Part shown: positions 34,636 through 46,500 of the stretch, one piece after another
How the letters are laid out: the number at the start of each line of letters is the position of its first letter
Position numbering within the stretch: the stretch's first letter is position 1
Assembly: GCA_904063045.1 (NCBI GenBank)
Contig: CAJFCJ010000012.1
Location: 868,001-932,000, forward strand
Direction: 5' to 3'
Origin: Dimorphilus gyrociliatus
Taxonomy: Eukaryota > Annelida > Polychaeta > Dinophilidae
DNA: 64,000 bases
Made by a program: the position numbers and the translations under genes
The notes under the pieces: generated by a model
Told to the model about the DNA's origin: nothing
What the model saw: only the letters and a program-made list of their open reading frames with translations
Databases searched by the model: none

Positions 34636-34729
34636 GTAATATTAACTGAATTATGAATTTTTTTAAAGTATACTAGTTTATGAATAATATTATAAGATAG
34701 ATCTTAATTAATTTGCCCTCTTAAAACAG
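34636..34729 (+). other. CANX: Calnexin 5' UTR intron
   Basis: Donor AAAAG|GTAATA at 34636 and acceptor TTAAAACAG at 34729, seven bases before the ATG. Inferred from splice signals. Confidence 0.55.
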
Positions 34730-34736
34730 AAACGAA

Positions 34737-37170
34737 ATGAAGAAGAGCCTTCTCATTCTTTTGCTAGTAGGCCTACTAGCCTTCTCGAGCGTTCGATGCG
34801 AAATTGAAAATGATGATACGGTTGAAGACGACGAAACAATGGAAACTGAGGATGATGCTATAGATGAACCGAAAGAGCCTATTGTACCAAAATCTGAAAG
34901 AGTAAGTTTCATTTTAAATCTGTAAACCATCAATAACATCTGTTTCTTTCTCTAAAGCCTGATTTTAAACCTCCAAAATTGGCTGGACCGGCCTACTTTC
35001 ACGAATCGTTTCTTAGTGCTGATGTATTAGGATCCACGTGGAAATTATCAAAGGCCAAAAAGGACGATGCTGACGAGTCTATTTCCAAATATGATGGAGA
35101 ATGGACAGTAGAAGAAGGAGAAGCTGCCTTGAAAGGAGACTTTGGCTTACATTTGAAATCAAAAGCTAAGCATCATGCTATCGCTTCCAAATTGACAGAG
35201 TCATTCAAATTCGATGGGAAGCCACTTATCGTTCAGTAAGTAGTATAGAATTTTAAGTATTAATCGTTAAATATAAACCATTAATGCATACAGATATGAA
35301 GTGAAATTTCAAAACGGTCAAGAATGTGGCGGTGGTTACGTCAAATTGCTCAGTGATAGTTCTAATTTAGATTTGGTTAATATTTTTTATTTTCATTATA
35401 GTATACCTTCTGTATTTTAATTAACTTTATTCTATTTGGCTATTAAACAGAGCAAATTTATGGATAAAACTCCATATACGATAATGTTTGGGCCTGATAG
35501 ATGCGGACAAGATAGCAAATTGCATTTTATCTTCCGGCACAAAAACCCGGTTACTGGCGAATATGAGGAAAAGCATGCCAAAAAACCTACTACCTCTTTT
35601 GAACATGTTTTTGATAAGAAAACTCATTTGTACAGATTGGGTAAAATAAATAATTTATTTTTTTTTTCAATAAATACAATGTAACATTTACTTTCCAGTT
35701 GTGAATGCCGATAACACTTTTGAAATATTCATCGATCAAACTTTAATTAATTCAGGAAGCCTTTTAGAGGATTTTGAGTGAGTACTTGTCTCTTTGTACG
35801 AATGTTTTAAAACTTTTTTGTGAATTTGTAGACCAGCCGTCAACCCTCCGAAAGAAATAGTCGATCCAGAAGATAAGAAGCCAGAAGATTGGGATGAACG
35901 TGAAAAGTAAATATTGAATTAAATCTTTTTTTCATATGTAATCTTTTATTAAAAACCAGAATACCTGACCCAGAAGCCAAAAAACCTGAAGACTGGTATG
36001 ATAATGCTTATTTACCTAGTTTAACAAAATTGTAACAATTAATATTATAAAGGGATGAAACTCAACCTGAAAAAATTGAAGATGTTGATGCCACAATGCC
36101 CAGTGGTTGGTTGGAAGAAGAAAGTGAGCTAATTGCTGACCCAAAAGCTGAAAAACCAGCAGATTGGGATGATGATATGGATGGCGAATGGGAAGCACCT
36201 ATGATTAGTAAGTTTAAGCTCAGGGCTGTAGATTTTTATTAACTAGGATAATTTAATCAGATAACCCAAAATGTGAATCTGCTCCGGGATGCGGAAAATG
36301 GACTCGCCCCATGGTTGAAAATCCCGCTTACAAAGGAAAATGGAAGGCTCCTCTCATTTCAAATCCCGATTACAAAGTAAGAAATTCAATACAAAAATGC
36401 AACTTAGATATATTTTAACTCTTTTTTAGGGAAAATGGACTCCTCGTATAATCGAAAATCCTAATTATTTCGAAGATAAGGAACCATATAAAATGACTCC
36501 AATAGGTGCTGTTGGCTTGGAATTGTGGTCTATGTCTGACAATATTGTCTTTGACAACTTCCTCATCACTCACTCAAAAGCTGTTGCGGATGAGTGGATA
36601 TCTGAAACTTATACTTTAAAACATACTCAAGAGTTAAGCACCGCTAGTGGAGGTGAAAACGTTTTCCAATGGCTGGTTAAAGCTGCCGAAGAAAGAAAAT
36701 GGTTATACGCCGTTTATATAATGGTCGTGCTCTTGCCTATTGTATTGCTTTCTGTCTGGTGTTGCCCGAATAGCGGACCAGGAGTTAAAGTGAGTATTAT
36801 AAAGTAGCATATCTTCATATACTGGAAGCTATTACTTTACAGGCTAAAGAGTTAGCCAAAAAAAAGACTGATGAGCCAACCGCTGATGATGAAGTTGACG
36901 AGGATGTGGAGAATGAAGGAGAAGACAAGAGTGAAAGCGATACCCAAAACGAAGCAGAGGCTAAAACTGAGGGCGGAGGTGATTCAAAGAAAAAAGCTTC
37001 CAAGAGTGCTTTAGATGCCACTAATGAAGACGACGAAACCGTAAGTTTTAATTTTTATAAGTTTTCGTAAATCATTTTATCTTATATTTCTTTAGCCTAA
37101 CGAGCCTGAACAAGAAGGCGATTCTAGCGCTAAAAGTACCCGTAGACGAGCAAAGGCTCGCAAAGATTAA
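34737..37170 (+). CDS. CANX: Calnexin, ER lectin chaperone
   Basis: Twelve exons in phase: 34737-34901, 34958-35235, 35294-35375, 35451-35640, 35699-35777, 35832-35906, 35960-35995, 36053-36207, 36261-36376, 36430-36789, 36843-37040 and 37096-37170, giving 602 residues. It binds monoglucosylated glycoproteins in the ER lumen and helps them fold. Features are a signal peptide ([17 protein letters not shown]), an acidic segment, the globular lectin domain ([17 protein letters not shown]), and the P-domain with repeat 1 motifs ([26 protein letters not shown]) and repeat 2 motifs ([26 protein letters not shown]). After these come [15 protein letters not shown], a membrane span ([20 protein letters not shown]) and an acidic cytosolic tail. 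The tail ends in RRRAKARKD, a basic end comparable with the retention signal of other calnexins. Single exons encode individual P-domain repeats. Confidence 0.96.
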
Positions 37171-37600
37171 CTAGTCTTTAGTCCAATTTTGTTATTGAAA
37201 TATTACTTTGTTACTAATCGACTTAGGACTTCAAATTTCTAGACTGCCTAATTTTCTCTGGCGAAGAAACGAATGTTCGATAGATATCCATAAATATATA
37301 TGTATCTATATATGCATTTGTATATATATATATTTCTATAATGATTACATCCTTTAAGTTTATTGGAAAATTATGCAGTGTAGTCAATTTTTTTTGTAAA
37401 AACGTATTGAAAAGTATGACTGTTTGCATGTTTGATATTTAATTAAGCGAATACCCATTCCATATGAATGTTTTTCACGAATAAAAAATGAAGATGTGCC
37501 TTTCAGTTTCTGTACAATGTATTTATTAATCGCTATGTAAACGACAGTGTTATTCGATAGTTATGATGATTTCTGGATTTTTTATTTTGGCAATAGAAAC
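37171..37600. other. Short convergent intergenic interval
   Basis: 3' flanks of calnexin (plus) and TDRKH (minus), with TA-rich repeats around 37290-37340. No gene. Confidence 0.6.
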
Positions 37601-38863
37601 TTATCTGTCTTTAAAGATGGCATAGTTTCTCTGGACAAGATAATTTTCTAGACACTTTGGCTGTCCTTCAAGTGAATCAAACAAAGACACTAGTTTGTAG
37701 CCGTCTTCACTTTTCTGCTTATATTCAACCAAATATCTTGGTTGCCATTTAGCACAAGCTGTAAGCTCCTCGAAGAATTGACTTGCTTCATCTGTCCACT
37801 CATCTATAGGTATAACATTAGCTAGGCAGCACTCTACAGCTTGGTATTCACAGTTTTCAACAGCTTTAGGTAATTTACGCACATCTTCCGGAAACCTTAC
37901 CCATTCCGAATCTCCATAGTCCACGAAATAAAGATCAATTTTATTATCAGCAATATCATTTACACGGGCTCTGTACCATTTATCATCAAACTCAAATCTA
38001 CCTGCAACCATGTCTCCAATTGCCAGACAAGGTAGTTCTCCATCGTCTTTACTCAAGGATTCGGATATCTTAGTGTTTATGTCTTCCAGCGTTAGCCCGT
38101 CATCTTTATCCAAAAATTGACACCAAAAATGTCCAGGATTATCAATAGCAGATATAAAAACTTTTCTATAGGGAATTTCTGTAGGTATCATATCTTCCAC
38201 TTTCATATATTTTTTAACAGTCTCCTTGGGCATTTGACGAAAACGCCTCGTTGAATCTTCTTGTACTTCGTCAAATATTAAGCGTTTGGCATTATCTATT
38301 TGTTCTTCAGTCCCTACTAACTCAATTTCGTTAAATTTAGACTCAACTGGAATTTTCTGAATTGATATTTTACAGGAAGTCGCTTGCTTCATACGAAGGA
38401 TTGTTGCTCCACCTTTTCCAATTATACATCCAACACTCTTTTTTGGAACATGGATGATTTTTTTCTTAATATCAGGGATGCTCTTGAGAATCTCTTGAAT
38501 TCGAAGCTCCGCTTTTATAACTTTATTTCGTAGTCCACATATTTCCAAAGTTCTCTCTGTTTTACTCTCGTCTTGTTCGTCTACAAAGTGAAGTTGAACG
38601 CCGGTTTCCTTTGCAATAGCTTTTATTGCCATGCCATCTTTTCCAATTATATGACCACATTTCCTTTGTTCTACTTTAATACGAATTCTTGTATATTGCG
38701 ACTGCATGGCGGCTTTTGCTAGTCTATCCTCTTCGTATGGATCAAACTTCTTTTTAAAGAGAAGGTATAGTGAAAAAGCACATATTGTCGTGGTAGTGCA
38801 TAATACGGTTATCTTTAAACCTAATTTTGCAGTTGAAAATTTGCTTAATAATGTCATTTGCAA
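37601..38863 (-). CDS. TDRKH: Tudor-KH protein of the piRNA pathway
   Basis: Single-exon 420-codon gene. A membrane anchor near the N-terminus (LKITVLCTTTTICAFSLYLL) places it on the mitochondrial surface, as in TDRKH/Papi. Two KH domains follow, each with the GxxG loop: CGHIIGKDGMAIKAI and VGCIIGKGGATILRM. An extended Tudor domain follows: FISAIDNPGHFWCQF, CLAIGDMVAGRFEFDDKWYRA and IDLYFVDYGDSEWV, the last including aromatic cage positions. In other animals the protein binds methylarginine-bearing PIWI proteins and supports 3' trimming of piRNA precursors. The absence of introns is notable beside intron-rich neighbours and may mean intron loss or a retrocopy, but the frame is intact and motif residues are conserved. 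Divergent from UBE2A/B, 262 bases between starts. Confidence 0.93.
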   Translation of the reverse strand: MQMTLLSKFSTAKLGLKITVLCTTTTICAFSLYLLFKKKFDPYEEDRLAKAAMQSQYTRIRIKVEQRKCGHIIGKDGMAIKAIAKETGVQLHFVDEQDESKTERTLEICGLRNKVIKAELRIQEILKSIPDIKKKIIHVPKKSVGCIIGKGGATILRMKQATSCKISIQKIPVESKFNEIELVGTEEQIDNAKRLIFDEVQEDSTRRFRQMPKETVKKYMKVEDMIPTEIPYRKVFISAIDNPGHFWCQFLDKDDGLTLEDINTKISESLSKDDGELPCLAIGDMVAGRFEFDDKWYRARVNDIADNKIDLYFVDYGDSEWVRFPEDVRKLPKAVENCEYQAVECCLANVIPIDEWTDEASQFFEELTACAKWQPRYLVEYKQKSEDGYKLVSLFDSLEGQPKCLENYLVQRNYAIFKDR

Positions 38864-39125
38864 TTTATAGTGTTGCGTAAAGCCAGAAAAAAAGTAACTT
38901 TAAAGTACAGCATGCAATTCGCTGCAATTGGACTACGTAACCAGATTAGTATGGTTCAGTATCATTTTGCGAAAGCTTTTGTGATACTTGCTCAGTAGAA
39001 TAAGAACCCGGATGTGTTAAGCTACTGACGAAATTTCTGGAATAAAAACTCCCTCTTACCAAGCTGATTTATCAAACTGATGCTCGAAAATAGTTATATA
39101 GATTGTGATATAAACGCCTAACACA
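38864..39125. promoter_or_regulatory. Probable bidirectional promoter, TDRKH/UBE2A
   Basis: 262 bases between divergent start codons; no TATA box recognised. Confidence 0.45.
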
Positions 39126-39890
39126 ATGTCAACTCCGGCTAGACGGCGTCTAATGAGGGATTTCAAAAAGTAGGATTATCATTTCTTCTCTGTACAAAAT
39201 GGCCGACAATGGCTTTCTTTCGATTTAAAATAAAAAATTATAATCTCTTTAGGCTGCAGGAGGATCCCCCACAAGGTATAAGCGGAGCTCCTTCGGATAA
39301 CAATATAATGTTTTGGAATGCTGTTATATTTGGGTAAGTTTTCATAATACGATTCCCTTAGGTTATAAGGACAGCATTTACAATTGTTGCTTGTAGCCCT
39401 CAAGACACGCCGTTTGAGGATGGAACGTTTAAATTATCTATAGAGTTCACAGAAGAATATCCAAATAGGCCACCACAAGTGAAATTTGTTTCCAAGATGT
39501 TTCATCCAAATGGTAGCTATGATTATTGCGTATAAATTTGGTTGATGACTCATAAACATTTTCTCACAGTTTACGCGGACGGAAGCATATGCCTAGACAT
39601 CCTGCAGAATAGATGGAGCCCCACATATGACGTTTCGGCGGTATTAACAAGTATTCAGGTATTTATAAAATAGATTAGATTTGCGTCGGTTAAAACTGCG
39701 ACTGGTCTCTTGACAGTCACTACTACACGATCCGAACCCCAACTCTCCCGCCAATAATGAAGCGGCTATTTTATATCGTGAAAATAGACGTGAATATGAA
39801 AAGAAGGTGCAATTGATAGTATCAGAAAGTTGGGAAGATGATAATGATGACGATGATCAAGCCCAAAAACCAGAAACATCTTCAAAATGA
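39126..39890 (+). CDS. UBE2A: Ubiquitin-conjugating enzyme RAD6 (UBE2A/B), acidic-tail form
   Basis: Five exons: 39126-39169, 39253-39333, 39397-39512, 39570-39658 and 39717-39890, giving 167 residues. RAD6 carries activated ubiquitin to histone H2B and PCNA with RING partners RNF20/40 and RAD18. The sequence starts [20 protein letters not shown] as in all RAD6 proteins, contains the HPN motif (MFHPNVYADG) and the catalytic cysteine in [14 protein letters not shown]. The last exon gives [20 protein letters not shown], then a tail [15 protein letters not shown] that is strongly acidic, as in yeast Rad6 and unlike vertebrate UBE2A/B. A second candidate last exon lies downstream (39965-40105). 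Confidence 0.95.
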
Positions 39891-39964
39891 TAGTTTCAAA
39901 ACGATGACCAGTCGCAGAGATTTCTTCCACTCTTCTCCGTATTCATTCTTCTCCTTCGATACAG

Positions 39965-40105
39965 TCTCTCCTCGATGAACCGAACCCAAAAAGCCCTGCG
40001 AATAATGAAGCTGCTCAATTATTCGAATCGAATAAGAGAGAGTATACTAGAAGAGTGAAAGAGATTGTAGAACTGAGCTGGATATTCGTTCCGTCGGTTA
40101 ATTAA
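39965..40105 (+). CDS. UBE2A: Alternative terminal exon of UBE2A/B
   Basis: After an acceptor (CCTTCGATACAG) at 39953-39964 a 47-codon frame reads [20 protein letters not shown], then [19 protein letters not shown] and ends IFVPSVN-stop. It is homologous to the preceding UBE2A exon over its whole folded part and starts in the same phase (0), so it can replace it directly after the exon ending at 39658. It is closer to canonical RAD6 (LLDEPNP, AAQL, IVExSW) than the upstream copy but lacks the acidic tail. The product would be 156 residues. The sequence is unbroken, arguing against an old relic; use in transcripts is unproven. Confidence 0.7.
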   Translation, partial: SLLDEPNPKSPANNEAAQLFESNKREYTRRVKEIVELSWIFVPSVN

Positions 40106-41437
40106 ACAAACAAAACAAAGTTCGTTTGCTTGTCATTGACAGTCGAATTTATTACATACAAAATGCAAATTATAAAAAGACAAGCTGTGCACATTTTAGT
40201 GTTTATTTCATTTCAAGCTTATTTATGTACTATATATATATAATACAAATATATCTATATAAATATGATCTTACATATTTATATAAATATATATTTATTA
40301 TATGTATGTAAGTTGTAGATATATAGGCAACCTGTATATTTGTGCTAAATATATTATTTTAAATAAGAAAATGTTTTTATTTTTGTGTGAATAAACTGGT
40401 AATTTTATTCTACCATTCTGTGATAGACACATATAGTTATATACTATATATATCTTATCTATATATATATATGTATATGTATATAAAATGAATAGGTATA
40501 CCTACAATCAGCATAATATCTATCAATATATGTAATACATATGCTCTATATACATATTATAAATGCTTTATCATGTGGATGAATATTATATAACTATATG
40601 GAGATAATTATTTAAGAAAAAAAATAACTCTGTTTGTGTTTGCTCTTTTACAACCCAGCCCTTTGTCAGCAAATATATCGTTCAAAGTTTTAAATTGGTG
40701 AGAGATCCTAAAAGGAAGTCAGAATATCAAGTTTTTTTTATAAACAAGTTTAATATCTTTGTCGTCTAGTAGTGACATCTTTTGGGTGTTTCAAAAGATA
40801 ATTTGTATATTAACGTACTAAAAATGATATTTTTATTATTGTTCTTGAAAATATAATTTCAAGTGATTTCTGAGCAAAATTGAATTAAATATTTTATTAT
40901 TTTTTCTTATTTTGTAATGCTTTGACCAAATTAAACTTTTAATGATATCAAAAGTTACAATTGTACAAACCAAACATATATAGTAGAATTTCATATGTTT
41001 TCTGTCATGATTACCGCCAATACAACAATACTATAAATATGAAAAATTTATAGACAGAGAAAACTGTAAAACAAAGCAAAATCGATGAAACAACTTGAAA
41101 GTATATAAAAATTTTATAATTGATAGATTTCCTTTCGGTAAGGTTTCATCTTAATTCAATATTTTGAAAGCATATAGAAAATCTGTGGAAAATAAGTTAA
41201 AGTCAACAGAATCATATGTAATATAGCGCATATGAATAAATTAAACTGGTTAGAATACTTGAACAAAACTCTTTTAAATATATTTAGAGGGTTTGAGCCT
41301 TCAAGTTTTTTTGAAATAGATATGTAATACGACGATCAATGAGCATTATACGGTAGGGACAAATCAATTTCACCATTCCGGCAGTCTGCTATTCAAACTG
41401 ATCGATAACCGTACACACCTTAAAGAAAATACAGTAC
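40106..41437. other. Intergenic; AT-rich, no gene seen
   Basis: Very AT-rich, with TA/ATATA tracts around 40230-40310 and 40440-40500. A CATCT-type element (AGTGACATCTTTTGGG) lies at 40771. Confidence 0.6.
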
Positions 41438-42262
41438 ATGATGGATAATAGGAAAATAACGGAGGAAGTAACTTTTAAATTATGTTTACCGAAAACAGCC
41501 TCACTGCCAACAGGTGTTTGTTGCTTTGATGGAGGGTTAAGTCTTATCCTAACTGACAATTTGAGATCAACAGTTGAATTGCTTTGTATTGAGGACGGCA
41601 GCTTTTCAGAAAGTTTAAATTTGGCCAGCGTATGGGATATTTGTTTGATGGGTAATAACCTATACTGCACTGATCCTAAATCGTCTACAGTTCGAATAAT
41701 AGATGTTGGTAATGGTATGCATTTACGTAAAACTCATAGTAGAGGCCGTCATTTGACCGAACCTCGAGGGATAGCAATAGATGAAAATCAAATTGCTATT
41801 TGCGATTCTGTCGCATCTTGCGTCTACTTGCACGACATCAGAAGTGATACTGTTACTGAAGTGCTTCATGGGAGCGTACTTGCTGAGCCTAATTACGTTG
41901 CGGTTTCTTTACCACATGTATATGTCTCTGACGCATTTAAGAACTCCGTGTATGCTTTCGATGTACGCAGACTACCCAGTGTTTTGTGGACATTTGGAGG
42001 TAGTCAAGGGGAAAATAACGATCAACTTGATAATCCCGCCGGTATTGCTTTAACGGAATCGACAATTAAAGTCGCCGATAATAATAACAACAGAATAGTA
42101 AGCATTCAAAGAGAAAATGGCATATTTTTAAATTACGATCTGTCATGGGAAGACGGACTCAACGAGCCACAAGCAATTGCTATTCATGATAATAGAATAT
42201 TTGTTACAGAATCCACATCGAGGAATGTAAAAATCCTTGATTTTGATAGACCTTTCGATTAA
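41438..42262 (+). CDS. NHL-repeat beta-propeller protein
   Basis: Single-exon 274-codon gene. Repeated blade motifs of the NHL type are visible: NLYCTDPKSSTVRIIDV, LTEPRGIAIDENQIAICDSV, NPAGIALTESTIKVADNNNN, RIVSIQRENG and EPQAIAIHDNRIFVTES. Together they make a six-bladed-type propeller filling the whole protein. No RING, B-box, thioredoxin or signal sequence is present, so this is not a TRIM-NHL or NHLRC2-type protein. NHL propellers bind RNA or proteins. Its specific role cannot be stated. It stands alone between two non-coding intervals. Confidence 0.75.
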   Translation: MMDNRKITEEVTFKLCLPKTASLPTGVCCFDGGLSLILTDNLRSTVELLCIEDGSFSESLNLASVWDICLMGNNLYCTDPKSSTVRIIDVGNGMHLRKTHSRGRHLTEPRGIAIDENQIAICDSVASCVYLHDIRSDTVTEVLHGSVLAEPNYVAVSLPHVYVSDAFKNSVYAFDVRRLPSVLWTFGGSQGENNDQLDNPAGIALTESTIKVADNNNNRIVSIQRENGIFLNYDLSWEDGLNEPQAIAIHDNRIFVTESTSRNVKILDFDRPFD

Positions 42263-43508
42263 TTTGAGTCACATTTAATCAACTTTTGAAAACAATTCAA
42301 AATTTTATCAAGTTTAAAAGAAAAAGAAAGAGAAATTGGCTATTTTAATGACAAACCGAAGGATTTTTTTATAATTCGGATATTAAATAAATCCAATATC
42401 TTATTGTTAAGCCGATTTGAAAAATCAGTGATTAACGGAGAGATATATGTTTCTTCGTAGAGTTGTTAAGCATTAAATAATTCAATTAATCGCCAAATAA
42501 AGGTTTCTTTTGAAATTATTATTAAAATGATAAAAAGAAGCAGTTGACACTCCAGAGATTTATTAAATGTTATAACATTTAAGCCCAAATTAGAAGTTGG
42601 AGTAGAGAATTTAATTATAATTGAATTATTTGACAATACTAATTAAGCGGAAGTTTCAGTAATAACGGACTATTAATATACTACTAATATACCTTATTAA
42701 GCTTTTTGGTGGAAGAGCAGTTTTTTGATAGGAAAATATGAATATATTATATATTTCAATATTTAATAAACTAAGTTATGATTCTGTGATAAACAACTCT
42801 CTGTAACAATTGGATTTATCTCAGAGTATTCATTATACTTTCATGGATAGTCTTTGAATAAACAATTCATTATTAATGCTTTTTCTTTGAACGTAGTTTC
42901 AATATTATTGTTCATTTTTTTATTGTTTTTATTCAAAGAGAAGAGAAAAATAACGTTCAACCAGATACGACCGTATTCTTAGTACACACATTTGTATGGT
43001 ATACTGTATGTAATAGATAAACAAGTTAACTTATTGCAATTAATTGGTTAGTAAAATAAAATGCGCATGCGCGTGTCATCTAGTGCAATTGTTCAATTTT
43101 TTTTATGAAAGACTACAAAAAATAAATAGTTTCTCATGGTCCTTTGTAACGTCAGGTTAGTTTAAAGAATTTATTATGATATATTGTATTTTATATATAT
43201 ACAGTATATATATATATATATACTGTTAATGCATTGTCTGGAATTAACATTACCCAGAATCAAAGTAAAAAAAAAAAGGAAAAGAGCGAAGAAACTTGAA
43301 AAAAAGAAGCGAAATAATATGAACTCGCCTGACAATTAACAAAACAATTTACTAATTGGCGCTTTATGTATTCAGATTAATTAACTACAGCAGAGACAGA
43401 GCGAATTTATCACTCGGAAAAGTTTTCTTTTTATTTCATATATAATAGAGAGAATAAGAAAAAAGAGAAATATAGAGATACTCATTTAATTATTAATAAT
43501 AAATAAAT
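42263..43508. other. Intergenic upstream of the receptor kinase gene
   Basis: AT-rich with a palindromic ATGCGCATGCGCGT stretch next to a GTGTCATCTAGTGC element at about 43061-43086 and a TA tract near 43195-43222. No gene. Confidence 0.6.
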
Positions 43509-46500
43509 ATGAGATTAACGCCAATCAAACTACTTTTTATTCTACATATTCTATTTATGTGTGAAGTTTCCGGTAAGTTGTCTTTTTTTTATTGTTTTAT
43601 TAATAAAAGTGTACAACTCTATTTACTATAAAAAATATATATCTACAGTATATATAAACGTATATGGCAGACTTTTGAACGAGAATTTAATCTTATACTT
43701 CGTACCTCATTCAAAAGATTTGAATGAAAAGGAAACGGAGTTGAAAAAGTTTTTACTACTTTTTGTTCAATTGATTCTTATGCGGTGTACATTATAATTA
43801 ACTCTTAGTAGGCTATATCACTTATTATCAGAGCACAAAGCGTCTTTCAAACATTTCCGATATATTACGCGCAGAGGAAGAGTCTTATAAACAAAATTGT
43901 GTCAAAAAATGTTTAGTGATAAGATTATGTACTTCATTTACAAATATAGATCCATGTGTTTACACAAGCGCAATAGAGGCTGCTGGTAGTTGAATAACTT
44001 CCTCTCTCGACATTGTTTAATCTCTAATATTGAATACGGCGGTTTTGAATTTCTTGTTTCGTTAATTATATTAAGAGGGTCCTTTGTTATCTTTGTAGAT
44101 TCTCAAAATACTTTGAACATAACTGGTCAAGTTTACGCAAGAAATCTTATAAGATTCAAGTGGAACTATGAAAGAGGAATGAGTAATATAAGTATTAGTT
44201 TGGGACCCAACTTGAAAGTATTCTCTTACGCCAATCAGGAGGTAATTAACGACATAATAAATGACTATATATATATATATTTTACAGTGTGATGTAATTA
44301 GTTTTATAGATTATTCAACTTTTGTTCAATTTTCTTCTCTTTAGAGTATTGTAACTGCATTGAAAGAGAGAACATTAACAAGCTTCACTGTGACTATTGA
44401 TTGGGAAAATGGAACAAAAACGGAAGAAAAGGGAAACATAAGTGCCCTTCCTAATCTTTGTCCGCCCATTTTAAGCAGAGTGTACTGTAATGTCTCTTTA
44501 ACGACAACTTATAGCTCAAGATCCGGTTCGTCAACAATAGAATATAATTATGATAGTGATCTAAAGTTTTATCTAGAGAAGAAAGCTGTAAGATCTATAT
44601 TAAATTTTTATTCTAAAATTATTAATCTTAATTTCTTATCACTTAGCTGAATAGAGTTTGGTTTCATGAAAGTACTATTGAACAACTATTGAACACTTAT
44701 CCTTACTCGCCTGATGACAATGAACTTAAGAGGATAGAACAAGAAAATTATGTACCTTTGATTGAGTTACACTGCCAAGTAGATGGTTGCTCAAAAAATA
44801 TTATGTTAGTAATTTATTGTATTGATATATGCTTATATATATACTGTATATATATATATATATATAAAGTGTTTTTCCCTTGTGTTTTTTTCTATATTTA
44901 TACAGTTTTCAATGGTTTGAAATGAAATCGAATGAAATTGAATTAATTGGTAATACATCTATGGTTCTCGTTCGAAAATATTCAACTGATAAAAATTCAA
45001 CTTATACTGGCTCCAAACGAAAGTATTTTTGCATTGCCACAAATGAGCTTGGTTCGACTAAATCTTCTATTATCACTATAGTTGAAACTCGTAAGTAAAT
45101 ATTACCTTGTTAAATAATTAACTAAACAATCTTATTAATCGATATCTTAAACAATCAAGAACCTTACAAATACTCGAATAAAACTATCAGAACGTTAAAC
45201 TTGCCAAGAAATTCTCCGGTAAACTTAGAGTGCAGTATACCAGCAGATTTCAAATACAGAACAGATAGAGGAGTTCTTGGAATAAATCCAAGCAACGAAA
45301 ATGATAAATATTCCTTCTATACGAAAACAATTTTTGGTCAACGACCAAATTCACCCTACGGTAAAGAAAATATATTAAATGGGTTAAATAGTAAATAATA
45401 TAAACGAACTTTAGCATCAATGAAGATATCAAAGTTAAAATCAAATCATTCTGGTCGATATTGTTGTTATTATATACCACAAACTGAAAATTTAGTAAGA
45501 AGATCTTTCATTTTATATAGCTCCTTTATTATTCATAATAATATTTGTTGGTTTTAAACATAATAGAAATCTGAACCAGAGTCAAAATATAATTATAATT
45601 GTACAATTATAAATATTGACGCAACAAAGCAACCGCTTCGCGAAGATTGTAAGGACGATGAAGAATATGTTAAATTAAATGGTTCAACGACAGAAATTAA
45701 TATTCTAGAAGGAAATTATAGTACATTATCGAGTCTTGTTTGCGAATTATCGTAATTACATTAATTATTTTGACTGATAATTAATTGAATATATAAATAG
45801 AGAGTTATTTTACTTTTCTAGGGAGAAAAACAAATTCAAATGGACATTCGAAAGAGCCAATAAATTATCTCCATATCCTTTATTTACTATGTACAAATCG
45901 GACAGTTATCGTAGAGTCAATTATTCTCAGTATTGGATTGAGAGAAACGGATTGTTTTTTGAGTCTGATTATCTACATAGAGAAAACGCCGGATTATGGA
46001 ATTCTTCGTGGTTCGATCAGGTTACTGGAACGTGGAACAATATAAGTTATAAAGTAAACGTGATACGTTAGTAAATTATTTTTAAGTATTTCTATATTTA
46101 TTTAACAGTCTTGATATTTTATTTTTATGCCTTAATCTTTTCCTTAAACCTTATACTAATCTCTTCTTTCTATCAATAGCACATCCGACAGTAAGGAATA
46201 ATTTAAACATTTCGGCACTTTATGGAGATGATGTAAGCATAAAATGCGATAATTATCCGTCAGATACAAATGTAATCCTTACAATCAACGGAAAACAACA
46301 AGAGGAAGGTGGCAAAAATATACATCTAGCTGCTATTAGTTAATTAATTAAATATCTTGTTAATTACTAGGCCAGAAGGTTATTCATTTGAGAAACGTTA
46401 CAAAGCCAGCATCGATTGCCTGCGAAGTTAGTAACAAAAACGGAATTCATAGGAAAATAGGATATTTGACAGTATACGGTTGTAATTTTCTTATTGACAT

